DNA of 64,000 nt from Gordonia insulae (GTDB lineage Bacteria; Actinomycetota; Actinomycetes; Mycobacteriales; Mycobacteriaceae): contig NZ_CP033972.1 of the NCBI RefSeq assembly GCF_003855095.1, positions 1,984,001-2,048,000 on the forward strand, written 5' to 3'. The position numbers were made by a program, and so were the translations under genes. Position 1 is the first letter of the stretch. Every line of letters begins with the position of its first letter. The notes beneath the pieces are model-generated. The model did not search any database and was not told where the DNA came from. It saw nothing but the letters and a program-made list of their open reading frames with translations. Positions 35,415-46,500 of the stretch are shown piece by piece.

Positions 35415-37079
35415 CTACAGACCGAGAATGTCGACGGCCTCGGCCCGCATCTGGACCTTGCGTACCTTCCCGGTGACCGTCATCGGGAATTCCTTGACCA
35501 CGTGGACATACCGCGGGATCTTGTGCCGCGCGATCTTGCCGGAGGCGAAGGTGCGCAGGTCGTCCTGGGTGAAGTCGGCCGCACCCTCACGCAGCCGGAC
35601 CCAAGCCATCAGTTCCTCGCCGTACTTCTCGTCCGGCACGCCGATGACCTGGGCGTCGAGGATGTCGGGATGGGTGTAGAGGAACTCCTCGATCTCCCGC
35701 GGGTACACGTTCTCGCCGCCACGGATCACCATGTCCTTGATGCGCCCGGTGATCCGCACGTAGCCGGCGTCGTCCATCACCGCGAGGTCCCCGGTGTGCA
35801 TCCACCCGTCGCCGTCCAGCGCCTCGGCGGTCTTCTCCGGATCGTTCCAGTACCCCTTCATGACCGAGTAACCCTTCGTGCAGAACTCGCCGGTCTCGCC
35901 GCGCTGCAACGTATCTCCGGTCACCGGGTCGATCACCTTGATCTCCAGGTGGGGGCCGACGCGACCGACGGTTCCGACCCGGAGCTCGAGCGGATCGTCG
36001 ACCCGGGTCTGCGTCGACACCGGCGACGTCTCGGTCATGCCGTAACAGATGGAGACCTGACCCATGTGCATCCGGTCGACGACCTGTCGCATCACGTGTT
36101 CCGGACACGGTGAGCCGGCCATGATCCCGGTCCGCAGACCCGAGAGATCAAAGCTCCCGGCGCCGGACTCATCCGGCCCGCTCGCTCCGCTCCCGGCGCC
36201 GGTCTGATCGAGCAGATCGAGCTCCGCGATGAACATGGTGGGCACGCCGTACAGGCTGGTGCACCGGTATTCGGACACTGCGGCCAGCGTCGCCTCCGGA
36301 TCGAACGCCGGCCCGGGGATCACCATCGCGGCACCGTGACTGGTGGCCGCGAGATTACCCATCACCATCCCGAAGCAGTGGTAGAAGGGCACGGGCAGGC
36401 AGATCCGGTCGGCGTCGGTGTAGTCGAGGAGCTCCCCCACCAGGTACCCGTTGTTGCCGATGTTGCGGTGGGACAGCGTGGCACCCTTCGGGAAACCGGT
36501 GGTCCCCGACGTGTACTGGATGTTGATCGCGTCATCGGGCGACAACGCGGAGGCGATCTCGGCAACGCGCGCCGCCTCCTCCGCGGTCGGCTCGGTGAGA
36601 AGCGCGGCCCATTCCGCGGAATCGAACAGAACGACTTCCCGGACCTCCGGACAGTTCGGCCGGGCGTCGGCGAGCATCGATGCGTACGCGGAGTCCTTGA
36701 AGCGTTCGGCAGCGACCACGACGCTCGTCCCGGACTGCGCCAGCGCGTATTCGATCTCGTTCTGGCGGTACGCCGGATTCAGATTGACCAGGATCGCACC
36801 GATCTCCGCGGTGGCGTACTGCGTGAGGACCCACTCGAACCGGTTGGGCGACCACAGACCGACCCGATCCCCCGGCGACACCCCGAGCCGCACCAGACCG
36901 GCGGCCAGAGCCCGCACGTCGCGGTGGAACTCGGCGTAGGTCCACTCCCGCTTCGCGGCGGCGTCGATGAGGGCGACGTTGTCGCCGAAGGATGCCACCG
37001 TCCGCGCCAGGGTCGCACCGATGGTCTCGGTCAGCAGATCCGGGGAGTCCCCACCCCGCGCGTAGGCCGATTCGGTCAT
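35415..37079 (-). CDS. fadD35: Acyl-CoA ligase (FadD35-like AMP-binding enzyme)
   Basis: 554 residues from ATG 37079 with GGAG 8 nt upstream. [11 protein letters not shown] (189-199) is the AMP-binding motif; [60 protein letters not shown] motifs and the catalytic VTGKVRK lysine are in the C-terminus. It forms acyl-CoA from a free carboxylic acid, ATP and CoA. Genomic position is that of M. tuberculosis fadD35 in the accD1-accA1-fadE19 locus. Substrate probably a short or branched acid. It lies 7 bp before the acetoacetyl-CoA synthetase. Confidence 0.82.
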   Translation of the reverse strand: MTESAYARGGDSPDLLTETIGATLARTVASFGDNVALIDAAAKREWTYAEFHRDVRALAAGLVRLGVSPGDRVGLWSPNRFEWVLTQYATAEIGAILVNLNPAYRQNEIEYALAQSGTSVVVAAERFKDSAYASMLADARPNCPEVREVVLFDSAEWAALLTEPTAEEAARVAEIASALSPDDAINIQYTSGTTGFPKGATLSHRNIGNNGYLVGELLDYTDADRICLPVPFYHCFGMVMGNLAATSHGAAMVIPGPAFDPEATLAAVSEYRCTSLYGVPTMFIAELDLLDQTGAGSGASGPDESGAGSFDLSGLRTGIMAGSPCPEHVMRQVVDRMHMGQVSICYGMTETSPVSTQTRVDDPLELRVGTVGRVGPHLEIKVIDPVTGDTLQRGETGEFCTKGYSVMKGYWNDPEKTAEALDGDGWMHTGDLAVMDDAGYVRITGRIKDMVIRGGENVYPREIEEFLYTHPDILDAQVIGVPDEKYGEELMAWVRLREGAADFTQDDLRTFASGKIARHKIPRYVHVVKEFPMTVTGKVRKVQMRAEAVDILGL

Positions 37080-37107
37080 GCTCGTGCTCCGGTTTCTCTC
37101 GATCGTG

Positions 37108-38015
37108 CTAGCGAGTCGTACTCGCGTCGGATTCCTGCTCGGTGTCGCCGACCGGGATATTTTGAGTGGCAACAACTCTCGCCAATACGACCTCCGCCTG
37201 CCGGAGGACCGGTCCATCGATCATCTGGCCCTCGATGCTGAACACCCCGCCCCGGTGCTCGGCCGAGCCATCGACCACGCGGCGCGCCCACTCGACCTCC
37301 TCGTCCGACGGTCGGTACCCGTCGCGGATGTAGGGCACCTGAGACGGGTGGATGCAGGCGGTCGCGGTATAGCCCAACGCGACCGCGTCGCGGACCTCCG
37401 CGATCAGGCCGGCGACGTCAGGGATGTCGAGGTGGACCGAGTCCACCGCGAACTTGCCATGGGCGGCGGCCGCGATCCGCGTGGACGAACGCACCCAGCG
37501 CGCGACGTCACGGTAGGAACCGGGCCGCTCCTCGTCGGGCCCGAACCGACTCGACTTGCCCCCAGACCGGCGACGAGGTCCTCTGCTCCCCACATCAGCC
37601 CGATGCAGTTCACCGCCGCCGCTATCTCGTGTGCACGGGTGGCGCCCAGCGGCGTCTCGATGAGCGCCACGGTCTGCAGTGCGGTGTCGATGATGGAATC
37701 GACATCCTCGGCCTTGGCCTGCATCACCACCCGATAATTGGTGTCGCCGAGCGCGGCCAGGTCACGGCGGTAGTCACCGGTGCCGGCCGGATTGATCCGC
37801 ACGATGGTCCGGTCCGGGTCGAGCGGGTTGGCGATCAGCGCCTCACGAGCGGTCACCCGGTTCTCCGGGGACACCGCGTCCTCGAGGTCGAGGATCACCA
37901 CGTCGGCCCGGTCGAGCGCCTTCTGATAGCGCTCGGGGCGATCGGCCGGACAGAACAGCATGGCCGGTCCCGGCGGTGTCCAGGCGTTGATCAACTGGTG
38001 GCTCTCGAGGTGCAT
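37108..38015 (-). pseudogene. citE: CitE-like HMG-CoA/beta-hydroxyacyl-CoA lyase, frameshifted
   Basis: The frame from ATG 38015 (MHLESHQLINAWTPPGPAML...) encodes the HpcH/HpaI-type CitE barrel through GLMWGAEDLVAGLG, about 150 residues, then runs into unrelated sequence. The remainder (SSRFGPDEERPGSYRDVARW...) continues in another frame to 37108. The switch lies at five Cs at 37559-37563 (Gs on the coding strand); one more base would restore LGGKSSRFG. The M. tuberculosis homologue Rv2498c cleaves HMG-CoA to acetyl-CoA and acetoacetate and related itaconate-derived CoA esters. Upstream and downstream genes are intact and close, so either the mutation is recent or it is a sequencing error in a homopolymer. 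Confidence 0.85.
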
Positions 38016-38017
38016 AC

Positions 38018-38512
38018 CTACTCCACTGGCTTCTTGCGCACCAGCGTGGCCCGTGCGGCACGCGCAACGACCTCGCCGTGCTGATTGCGTCCGATGTGGG
38101 TCAAGTTCACCACGCCTTCACCCGGTCGTGACCGGGACTCCCGTTTCCCGGTGCACTCGGTCTCCGCGTACAGGGTGTCGCCGGCGAACAGCGGGGCCGG
38201 AAACGCCACCTCACCGAAGCCGAGATTGGCGACCAGGGTGCCCTGGGTCAGCTGCGACACCGACAGGCCGACGATCGTGGACAACGTGAACATCGAATTG
38301 ATCAGTCGCTCACCGCCGAACCCGGGCTGCTCCGCCGACCAGGCGGCGTCGAGGTGCAATGCCTGCGTGTTCATCGTCAGCGTGGTGAACAGCACGTTGT
38401 CGGCCTCGGTCACGGTGCGCCCCGGCCGGTGTTCGTAGACGACCCCCTCGGCGAACTCCTCGAAGAACAGTCCCCGCTGGACGATCCGGGTGGTCTGTGC
38501 CTGGTCGCTCAT
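38018..38512 (-). CDS. MaoC-family 3-methylglutaconyl/itaconyl-CoA hydratase
   Basis: 164 residues from ATG 38512, overlapping the fadE19 stop by 4 bp. GRTVTEADNVLFTTLTMNTQALHLDAAWS is the MaoC hot-dog motif with the catalytic Asp and His; FAGDTLYAETECTGKRESRSRPGEG follows. The M. tuberculosis homologue Rv2499c hydrates the CoA ester that Rv2498c cleaves. Here it should hydrate 3-methylglutaconyl-CoA to HMG-CoA in leucine breakdown. It is 2 bp upstream of citE. Confidence 0.85.
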   Translation of the reverse strand: MSDQAQTTRIVQRGLFFEEFAEGVVYEHRPGRTVTEADNVLFTTLTMNTQALHLDAAWSAEQPGFGGERLINSMFTLSTIVGLSVSQLTQGTLVANLGFGEVAFPAPLFAGDTLYAETECTGKRESRSRPGEGVVNLTHIGRNQHGEVVARAARATLVRKKPVE

Positions 38513-39654
38513 GCGAAGCCCAGCTCCCGGGCGATCAGCATCAGCTGCACCTCGGTGGTGCCCTCACCGATCTCCAGGATCTTCGAGTCGCGGTAGTGTC
38601 GCGCGACGGGATACTCGTTCATGAAGCCGTATCCGCCGTGGATCTGGGTCGCCATCCGGGCGTTGTCCATGGCCGCCTCGCTGGCGATCATCTTGGCGAT
38701 CGACGCCTCCTTCTTGAAGGGCTTGCCGGCCAACATCTTCGCGGCCGCATCGTAGTAGGCGGTACGGGCGACATGCGCGCGCGCCTCCATCCGCGCGATC
38801 GCGAACGACACCGACTGGTACTCGCCGATCGCCTTGCCGAAGGACTGACGTTCCTTGGCGTACTTGACGCTCTCGTCCACACATCCCTGCGCCACGCCGG
38901 TGGCGAGCGCGGCGATGGCGATGCGTCCCTCATCGAGGATCGACAGGAAGTTCGCATAGCCGCGCCCACGTACACCGAGGAGGTTCTCGGCCGGCACCCG
39001 CGCATCGACGAAGCTGAGCGGATGGGTGTCCGACGCATTCCAGCCGACCTTGTTGTAAGCCGGTTCCGCGGTGAAGCCCGGGGTGTCCGACGGCACGATG
39101 ATCGTCGAGATCTCCTTGCGGCCGCCGTCTCGGGTGCCGGTCACCGCGGTCACGGTCACCAGTGACGTGATATCGGTGCCGGAGTTGGTGATGAACTGCT
39201 TGGCGCCGTTGATGATCCACGAATCACCGTCCTGCTTCGCCGTGGTGGCGGTGGCGCCGGCGTCGGACCCGGCGCCCGGCTCGGTGAGCCCGAACCCGGC
39301 GAGTGCCCGGCCCGCGGTCAGGTCGGGTAGCCAGCGCTCCTTCTGCTCCTCGGTGCCGAAGTTGTAGATCGGCATCGCCCCGAGGCTGACACCGGCCTCC
39401 AGGGTGATGGCGACCGACTGGTCCACCTTCCCGAGTTCCTCGAGCGCGAGGGACAGCGCAAAGTAGTCACCGCCCATCCCGCCGTATTCTTCCGGGAACG
39501 GCAGGCCGAACAGACCCATCTTGCCCATTTGCGAGACGACCTCGTACGGAAAGCTGTGTTCCTCATCGTGTTTCGCCGAGACGGGCGCGACAACCGACTG
39601 GGCGAAGTCGCGCACGCTGTAGATGAGATCGGTGTAATCCTGGCTGAGTTCCAT
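38509..39654 (-). CDS. fadE19: Acyl-CoA dehydrogenase (FadE19-like)
   Basis: 381 residues from ATG 39654, which shares its A with the preceding stop (TGATG). FGLTEPGAGSDAGAT is the flavin/substrate signature and QIHGGYGFMNEYPVARHYRDSKILEIGEGTTEVQ the C-terminal signature with the catalytic Glu region. It oxidises a short branched acyl-CoA, most likely isovaleryl- or 2-methylbutyryl-CoA, passing electrons to ETF. Its place beside accA1/accD1 makes 3-methylcrotonyl-CoA the likely product. Confidence 0.9.
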   Translation of the reverse strand: MELSQDYTDLIYSVRDFAQSVVAPVSAKHDEEHSFPYEVVSQMGKMGLFGLPFPEEYGGMGGDYFALSLALEELGKVDQSVAITLEAGVSLGAMPIYNFGTEEQKERWLPDLTAGRALAGFGLTEPGAGSDAGATATTAKQDGDSWIINGAKQFITNSGTDITSLVTVTAVTGTRDGGRKEISTIIVPSDTPGFTAEPAYNKVGWNASDTHPLSFVDARVPAENLLGVRGRGYANFLSILDEGRIAIAALATGVAQGCVDESVKYAKERQSFGKAIGEYQSVSFAIARMEARAHVARTAYYDAAAKMLAGKPFKKEASIAKMIASEAAMDNARMATQIHGGYGFMNEYPVARHYRDSKILEIGEGTTEVQLMLIARELGFA

Positions 39655-41738
39655 CAGTCCTCCTTCGTAGCTTCGGCCGACTCGCCCGCGCTCCCGGCGC
39701 CGGCCGTCACGGTGGCGAGCGCCCGACCGGCGGCGACCTTGTCCCCCACCGAGACCGAGATCGAGACGACGCCGTCGATCGGTGCCGCCAGTGCGTGTTC
39801 CATCTTCATCGCCTCGACGACGATGATCGGGCTGCCCGCCGTGACGGTCGCACCCTCGGATGAGGTGACGGCGACGACGGTCCCCGGCATCGGGCTGACG
39901 ATCTCCCCGGCCTTCTCGTCGGCCGCCTCGTCCAGCAGCGGTCGCGCGAGCTCCAACAGCCATGTGCCGGTCGGTCCGGCGACCCACCGGGTCCCGTCGA
40001 TCTCCGTCGTGGACCACGACTGGCTGACGCCGTCGATGATCAGGCGCCTCGAGTCGTCCGCGGTGGCCGGGGTGCCCGCGCGGTGCATCCTGCGGTACTC
40101 CACGTCGGCCTGCCACGGATCGCGGTCGATGTCCTCGTACTCGACGGACGCGCGGCCCACGAGCACCTCCTCGGTCGCGGTGTCCACCACGATGGAGACG
40201 GTGAAATGGTGTGACCCCCAGGCCAATCGCGTCACCACCGGCGCGACGTCGCCGACCCGCCAGCCCACTGCGGACTGCCAGACGTCCCTGCTGTCGCGGG
40301 GTCCGATCCGGGCGACCCCGGCCAGGATGAGTGCTTCCGGAACCGGCTCGGGCACCGCGTAGTCGACGACGAGGCGGTCGAGGAGTTCGGTGTCGAGCAC
40401 GGCGTCGCGCACCGACTGCTGCGCGAGCACGTAACGGCAGAAGTCGACGTTGGTGACCACGCCGAGGACGCGGGTGTGGGCGAGCGCCTGATCGAGTCGT
40501 TCCAGCGCCTCCTCCCGGTCACTGCCGTGGGCGATCACCTTCGCGAGCATCGGGTCGTAGTCGCTGCCGACGACCAGCCCCTCGGTCATCGCCGAATCCA
40601 CCCGGACGCCGCTTCCCGGGGAGACGTCCGGATGCACCAGGTGTGTGATGGTGCCGCCGGTGGGGAGGAAACCGTTCGCCGGATCCTCGGCGTACACGCG
40701 TGCCTCGATGGCGTGCCCGGTGAGCACGATGTCGTCCTGGACCAGGGTGAGGGTCTCACCTCGCGCGACCCGGATCTGCTGTTCCACCAGGTCGACCCCG
40801 GTGACGAGCTCGGTGACCGGATGCTCCACCTGTAGTCGCGTGTTCATCTCCATGAAGAAGAACGCGTCCGGGCGGTGCGCGGAGACGATGAACTCGACGG
40901 TGCCCGCACCGGTGTAGCCGACGCTGCGGGCGGCATCGCAGGCCGCGGCACCGATCCGGGCGCGGGTCTGCTCGTCCAGCAACGCCGACGGCGCCTCCTC
41001 GATCACCTTCTGGTGGCGTCGCTGCAGCGAGCACTCCCGTTCGCCGAGGTGGATGACATTGCCGTGTTCGTCGGCGAGGACCTGCACCTCGATGTGCCGA
41101 GGGGTGTCGACGAAATGTTCGAGGAACAGCGCGTCATCGCCGAAGGCGGAGCCGGCCTCGCGGCGTGCGCGCTGCAATGCGGCCGGCAGGTCGTCGGAGT
41201 TCTCCACCCGGTGCATGCCCTTGCCGCCACCACCGGCACTCGGCTTGATCAACACGGGGAACCCGATGTCCGGTGCGGCCGCGATCAGGTCGTCGTCGGT
41301 CAGCCCGGGACGTGACAGGCCGGGCACCACGGGTACGTCACGTTCGGTGACCGCGGCCCGCGCGGTGATCTTGTCGCCCATCGTCGCGATCGCCTCGGCG
41401 GGCGGGCCGATGAAGATGATGCCCGCACCGGCGAGGGCGGCGGCGAACTTCTGGTTCTCCGAGAGGAATCCGTATCCCGGATGCACGGCGTCGGCGCCGG
41501 TCTGTTGTGCTGCGCGCACCACCGCGTCGATGTCCAGGTAGCTCCGGGTCGCCGCCGCCGGGCCGATCCGGACGGCCACGTCGGCCTCCCGGACATGGCG
41601 GGCGTCGGCGTCCGCGTCGGAGTAGACGGCGATGCTGCGGATACCCATGCGGCGCAGCGTGTCGATGACACGGCAGGCGATCTCGCCGCGGTTCGCGATC
41701 AGAACCGAGCGGATGGGGCGGTGAGTGGTGTTCTGCAT
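39654..41738 (-). CDS. accA1: Biotin carboxylase/biotin carrier subunit, 3-methylcrotonyl-CoA carboxylase
   Basis: 694 residues from ATG 41738. Order: biotin carboxylase N-domain ([22 protein letters not shown]), ATP-grasp with [12 protein letters not shown] and [12 protein letters not shown], linker, and biotinyl domain with EAMKMEH (biotin on Lys645). It makes carboxybiotin from bicarbonate and ATP. With the adjacent AccD1-like subunit it should carboxylate 3-methylcrotonyl-CoA. Six bp separate it from accD1. Confidence 0.92.
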   Translation of the reverse strand: MQNTTHRPIRSVLIANRGEIACRVIDTLRRMGIRSIAVYSDADADARHVREADVAVRIGPAAATRSYLDIDAVVRAAQQTGADAVHPGYGFLSENQKFAAALAGAGIIFIGPPAEAIATMGDKITARAAVTERDVPVVPGLSRPGLTDDDLIAAAPDIGFPVLIKPSAGGGGKGMHRVENSDDLPAALQRARREAGSAFGDDALFLEHFVDTPRHIEVQVLADEHGNVIHLGERECSLQRRHQKVIEEAPSALLDEQTRARIGAAACDAARSVGYTGAGTVEFIVSAHRPDAFFFMEMNTRLQVEHPVTELVTGVDLVEQQIRVARGETLTLVQDDIVLTGHAIEARVYAEDPANGFLPTGGTITHLVHPDVSPGSGVRVDSAMTEGLVVGSDYDPMLAKVIAHGSDREEALERLDQALAHTRVLGVVTNVDFCRYVLAQQSVRDAVLDTELLDRLVVDYAVPEPVPEALILAGVARIGPRDSRDVWQSAVGWRVGDVAPVVTRLAWGSHHFTVSIVVDTATEEVLVGRASVEYEDIDRDPWQADVEYRRMHRAGTPATADDSRRLIIDGVSQSWSTTEIDGTRWVAGPTGTWLLELARPLLDEAADEKAGEIVSPMPGTVVAVTSSEGATVTAGSPIIVVEAMKMEHALAAPIDGVVSISVSVGDKVAAGRALATVTAGAGSAGESAEATKED

Positions 41739-41743
41739 GCTGA

Positions 41744-43360
41744 TCACATCCGGAAGACGCCGTAGCGCGGGTCGTTGAGCGGGGCGTATCGGCATGTCTC
41801 CAAGGCCAATCCGAGGGCGGTGCGGGTCTGTGCGGGATCGACGATCCCGTCGTCCCAGAGGCGGGCGGTGGAATAGTAGGCGTCCGACTGCTCGTCGAAC
41901 TGTTCACGGATGGGCGCCTTGAACGACTCCTCGTCGCTCGCCGGCCACTCCTGTCCGGACCGTTCGATCTGGTTGCGCCGCACCGTCGCCAGGGTGTCGG
42001 CGGCCTGCGGGCCACCCATCACGGAGATGCGGGCGTTGGGCCACATCCACAGGAAGCGGGGCGAATAGGCGCGCCCGCACATCGAGTAGTTGCCCGCACC
42101 GAAGGAGCCACCCACCATGACGGTGAGCTTGGGTACCCGCGCGGTGGCGACCGCGTTGACCATCTTGGCGCCATTCTTCGCGATGCCGCCCTCCTCGTAG
42201 GCGCGGCCGACCATGAAGCCGGTGATGTTCTGCAGGAACACCAGCGGGATGCGCCGCTGGTCGCAGAGTTCGATGAAATGCGCTCCCTTGAGGGCCGATT
42301 CGCTGAACAGCACGCCGTTGTTCGCCACGAATCCCACCGGATGTCCGTGGATGTGCGCGAACGCGGTGACGAGTGTGGTCCCATAGTTGGCCTTGAACTC
42401 GGTGTACTCCCCTGCATCGCTGAGGATCTCCATCACCTCGCGGACATCGTAGGGCGTGCGGGAGTCGGTCGGCACGACGTCGTAGATGTCGGTCTGCGGG
42501 CGGAGCGGATCACGCGGCGCGATGGTCTCCCACTGCGGGGCGTCGCGCGGCCCCAGGGTGGCGACGATCTCGCGCACCTTGGCCAGCGCCTGCTCGTCGT
42601 TGTCGACGAGGTGATCGGTGACGCCGGACACCGACGAGTGCATGGCGCCACCGCCCAACTCCTCGGCTGTGACGTCCTCACCGGTTGCGGCCTTCACCAA
42701 CGGCGGCCCGGCCAGGAAGATGGTCCCCTGATTGCGCACGATGACGGTCTCGTCGCTCATCGCCGGCACGTACGCGCCGCCCGCCGTGGACGAGCCGAGG
42801 ACCGCGGCGATCTGCGGGATACCCGCCGCACTCATGGTCGCCTGGTTGAAGAAGATGCGGCCGAAATGGTCGCGGTCGGGGAAGACCTCGTCCTGCTGCA
42901 AGAGCATCGCGCCGCCGGAGTCGACCAGATAGATGCACGGCAGACGGTTGGCGGCGGCGATCTCCTGCGCCCGCAGGTGCTTTTTCACCGTCATCGGGTA
43001 GTAGGTGCCGCCGGAGACGGTCGCGTCATTGGCGACGACCATGCATTCGCGCCCGGCGACACGGCCGACACCGGCGACGACGCCGGCCGACGGTACCCGA
43101 CCCTCATACATCTCGTGCGCGGCCAACGGCGCGACCTCGAGAAACGGTGAGCCGACGTCGAGGAGCCGGTCGACCCGATCACGCGGCAACAGCTTGCCAC
43201 GCGAGATGTGCCGGTCGCGGGCCTTCGCGCCACCACCGCTGCGCGCGACGTCCAGCCGCTCGCGCAGGCGCGCGACGTTGGCGAGGTGGGTGGCGCGGAA
43301 CCCGGAGGGTGCACCGTCGGGCGGGCCCGAGGCCTCTGTCCTGAACGTGCTGGTCACCAT
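41744..43360 (-). CDS. accD1: Carboxyltransferase subunit, 3-methylcrotonyl-CoA carboxylase
   Basis: 538 residues, the usual MccB/AccD1 length. The crotonase-like halves carry [42 protein letters not shown] and [29 protein letters not shown], both hallmarks of methylcrotonyl-CoA carboxylase beta subunits. GTG at 43357 (MTSTFRTE) has better spacing from AAAGG than ATG 43360. First gene of the operon accD1-accA1-fadE19-maoC-citE-fadD35-AACS, with a palindrome just upstream. Confidence 0.93.
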   Translation of the reverse strand: MVTSTFRTEASGPPDGAPSGFRATHLANVARLRERLDVARSGGGAKARDRHISRGKLLPRDRVDRLLDVGSPFLEVAPLAAHEMYEGRVPSAGVVAGVGRVAGRECMVVANDATVSGGTYYPMTVKKHLRAQEIAAANRLPCIYLVDSGGAMLLQQDEVFPDRDHFGRIFFNQATMSAAGIPQIAAVLGSSTAGGAYVPAMSDETVIVRNQGTIFLAGPPLVKAATGEDVTAEELGGGAMHSSVSGVTDHLVDNDEQALAKVREIVATLGPRDAPQWETIAPRDPLRPQTDIYDVVPTDSRTPYDVREVMEILSDAGEYTEFKANYGTTLVTAFAHIHGHPVGFVANNGVLFSESALKGAHFIELCDQRRIPLVFLQNITGFMVGRAYEEGGIAKNGAKMVNAVATARVPKLTVMVGGSFGAGNYSMCGRAYSPRFLWMWPNARISVMGGPQAADTLATVRRNQIERSGQEWPASDEESFKAPIREQFDEQSDAYYSTARLWDDGIVDPAQTRTALGLALETCRYAPLNDPRYGVFRM

Positions 43361-43367
43361 CGACCTT

Positions 43368-43389
43368 TCAGTTAGTGGCGATTAACTGA
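43368..43389. promoter_or_regulatory. Palindromic operator upstream of accD1 (TetR-type)
   Basis: TCAGTTA, 8 nt, TAACTGA, a perfect 7-bp inverted repeat whose edge is 8 bp from the accD1 start. Size and symmetry suit a TetR-family dimer; the regulator encoded at 47237-47863 is the obvious candidate, as BkaR controls the homologous locus in M. tuberculosis. Confidence 0.6.
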
Positions 43390-43472
43390 GTGCATCGTAC
43401 GGCACCATCCGCCGACTTGTCACGCCCACATCGGTCGGCCATCACATTGTCGCAGCCGACGTGACGCGGCTC

Positions 43473-43484
43473 ACGAAATTTCGT
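43473..43484. promoter_or_regulatory. 12-bp palindrome upstream of the IOR-like gene
   Basis: ACGAAATTTCGT, perfect and A/T-rich within a GC-rich gap, 107 bp before the oxidoreductase start. Possible operator or part of its promoter. Confidence 0.45.
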
Positions 43485-43590
43485 ACTGTGGACTCAGGCC
43501 CACCACCCACCGGGCCGCCATAACCGATGTCCGCGCCGACTCCACCCACGGTCGCCACGGACTGACATACGAAGAAGGCCAGGTAACCCC

Positions 43591-46500
43591 ATGACCCTCG
43601 CAGATGACCGCGCGCGCCGACTCGGTACGCACGACGACACGGTGACCGCCCCGTTCAGCGGCGCATCATTCTCGCTCGACGATCGCTACACGCGTGAGTC
43701 CGGCACCATCTATCTGACCGGCATCCAGGCACTGGTCCGGATGGTTCGCGATCGTGCCCGCATCGACCGGCGACAAAATCTGCACACGGCGTCCTTCATC
43801 TCCGGCTACGAGGGTTCCCCACTCGCCGGCTACGACCTCGAGATCGCCCGCCGCCACACCTACCTCGAACCCTTCGACATCGTTCATCGTCCGGGACTGA
43901 ACGAGGAGATCGCCGCGACGTCGGTGATGGGCTCACAGGTCGCCGGACAGATCACCGAACTCGCACCCGATGCCGATGGTGTGGCCCGTGACGGCGTGGT
44001 CGGCTACTGGTACGGCAAGGCCCCCGGTCTGGATCGCGCCACCGATGCACTGCGGCACGCGAATCTCATCGGCACCCACCCGGCCGGTGGTGCCGTCGCG
44101 CTCGTCGGCGACGACCCCGGCGCGAAGAGCTCGACCGTTCCGTGTGCGTCGGAGATGGCACTCGCCGATCTGTACATGCCGATCCTCTATCCGGCCGACT
44201 CCCAGGACATCCTCGACCTCGGGGTGCACGCGGCGGTGATGAGCCGGACCAGCGGGCTGTGGACGTCGATGAAGATCTCCGCGCACGTCGCCGACGGCGC
44301 CTCGACCGCCGAGGTCGACCCGACCCGGACCATGCCGGTCTACGGCGACCTCGGCCGCAGTCCGCATGTACCCAGCGGACGCCTGCTGGGCAGCAGCCTG
44401 ATGGAGCTCGAGCAGAATCAGCTGACCATCCGGCTGCCCCGCGCGCTGGAGTACGCACGACTCAACGGGCTGAACCGGATCGTGGTGTCGAGCCCGGACG
44501 ACCGCATCGGCATCGTCGCGGCCGGCAAGACATACCTGGACCTCCGTGAGGCGATGCGGCTGATCGGAGTCTCCGACTCCGACCTGAACCGACTCGGCAT
44601 CCGCATCCTGAAACTCGGCATGGTCTACCCCATCGAGCGGGATATCCTGAACCGCTTCATGTTCGACACCGCGAGCGGCGACCTCGACGAGGTGATCGTC
44701 GTCGAGGAGAAGCGCGACTTCATCGAGACGATGATGCGTGACATCCTGTTCCGGCATCCGCGCGCACCACTCATCGTCGGCAAGACCAACGAGGACGGAT
44801 CGACACTCTTCTCGCGGTTCGGCGAGCTGGACGTCGACGCGGTCGCGCGCGGACTGGCACATCGTCTCGCCCGCCACCATCACGTCGACGCCGCGCAGGA
44901 CTGGCTGGACCGTAAGGCCCGCAGGCGCACACGCATCGAACTGCCACTCGCCGTCCGTACCCCCTACTTCTGTTCGGGCTGTCCGCACAACAGCTCGACC
45001 AAGGTCTCCGATGGCACCCTGGTCGGCGCGGGCATCGGATGCCACGCGATGGTCCTCCTGATGGACCCGCGTCAGGTCGGCGACGTCGCCGGGGTCACCC
45101 AGATGGGCGGCGAGGGCGCACAGTGGATCGGCATGGCACCGTTCGTGACCGCCGACCACTTCGTGCAGAACGTCGGCGACGGGACGTTCGCGCACTCGGC
45201 CTCGCTGGCTCTGCGCGCCGCGGTGGCCTCCGGGGAGAACATCACCTACAAGTTGCTCTACAACGGCACCGTCGCCATGACCGGCGGCCAGGACCCGGTG
45301 GGTGCGATGAGCCTGCCGCGCCTGACCTCGTTGCTGCAGGATGAGGGAGTCGCCCGGATCGTGGTGACCTCAGACGATCCGAGTCGGACCCGCTCCCTCG
45401 GTCTGCCCGATGGTGTGGGCATCCGGCATCGTGACGAGATGCTCGATGTCCAGACCGAACTCGCCACCGTGCCGGGGGTGACGGTGCTCGTCCACGATCA
45501 GCACTGCGCAGCCGAGAAGCGTCGCAAGCGCAAGCGCGGGACGATGGACACCCCGAACACGCGGGTGGTCATCAACGAGCGGATCTGCGAGGGCTGCGGC
45601 GATTGCGGCGAGAAGTCGAACTGTCTGTCGGTTCATCCGGTGCAGACGGAGTTCGGCCGCAAGACGCGCATCGACCAGAGTTCGTGCAACCTCGACCTCT
45701 CCTGTCTCAAGGGCGATTGCCCGTCGTTCGTCACCGTCACGCCGGGCACCCGCCGCGCGACCCGGCGAGCAGACGACATCGCGAACTCGGTGCTGCCGAC
45801 GCCGTCTGTGCCGGACCTGCGGGAGTCGTTCTCGTTGCGGGTCACCGGGATCGGCGGAACGGGTGTGGTGACCGTCTCGCAGGTGCTGGCCACCGCCGCC
45901 GTCCTGGACGGACACGCCGCACGCACCGTCGACATGACCGGTCTCGCCCAGAAGGGTGGCGCGGTCGTCAGCGACGTGAAGGTGACGCCGGGAGTGGTGG
46001 AGCAGGCGGCAAAGGTGGCGTCCGACGACTGCGACCTCTATCTCGTCTGCGATCCGCTCGTCGGCACCGATCCGGCCAATCTGAAGGTCGCGGCACCCGA
46101 GAAGACGGTCGCCGTGGTCTCCACGACCGAGATCCCCACCGGGATCATGGTGATCGACACCTCCGTCGGTTTCCCGGCGCAAGCCCAGGTCCACTCGGCG
46201 ATCGACGCCAAGGTCGCCCGCGCCGTCTACCTGGATCCGGGTCAGCTGTCGACCGGATTGTTCGGCGACGAACAGTACGCGAACATGCTCATGGTGGGCG
46301 CCGCGTATCAGGCCGGCGCGCTGGCCATCTCGGCGGCGAGCATCGAACGGGCGATCGAGCTCAACGGTGTGGCCGTGGACGCCAACACCCAGGCGTTTCG
46401 TCGTGGCCGGCAGGCGGTGGTGGATCCGGAGGCGGTGTCGAGCACCTTGGACGCGCTGCACGGCGCTGCGTCGTCCGAGCTCGTCCCGAGCGATCGCGCG

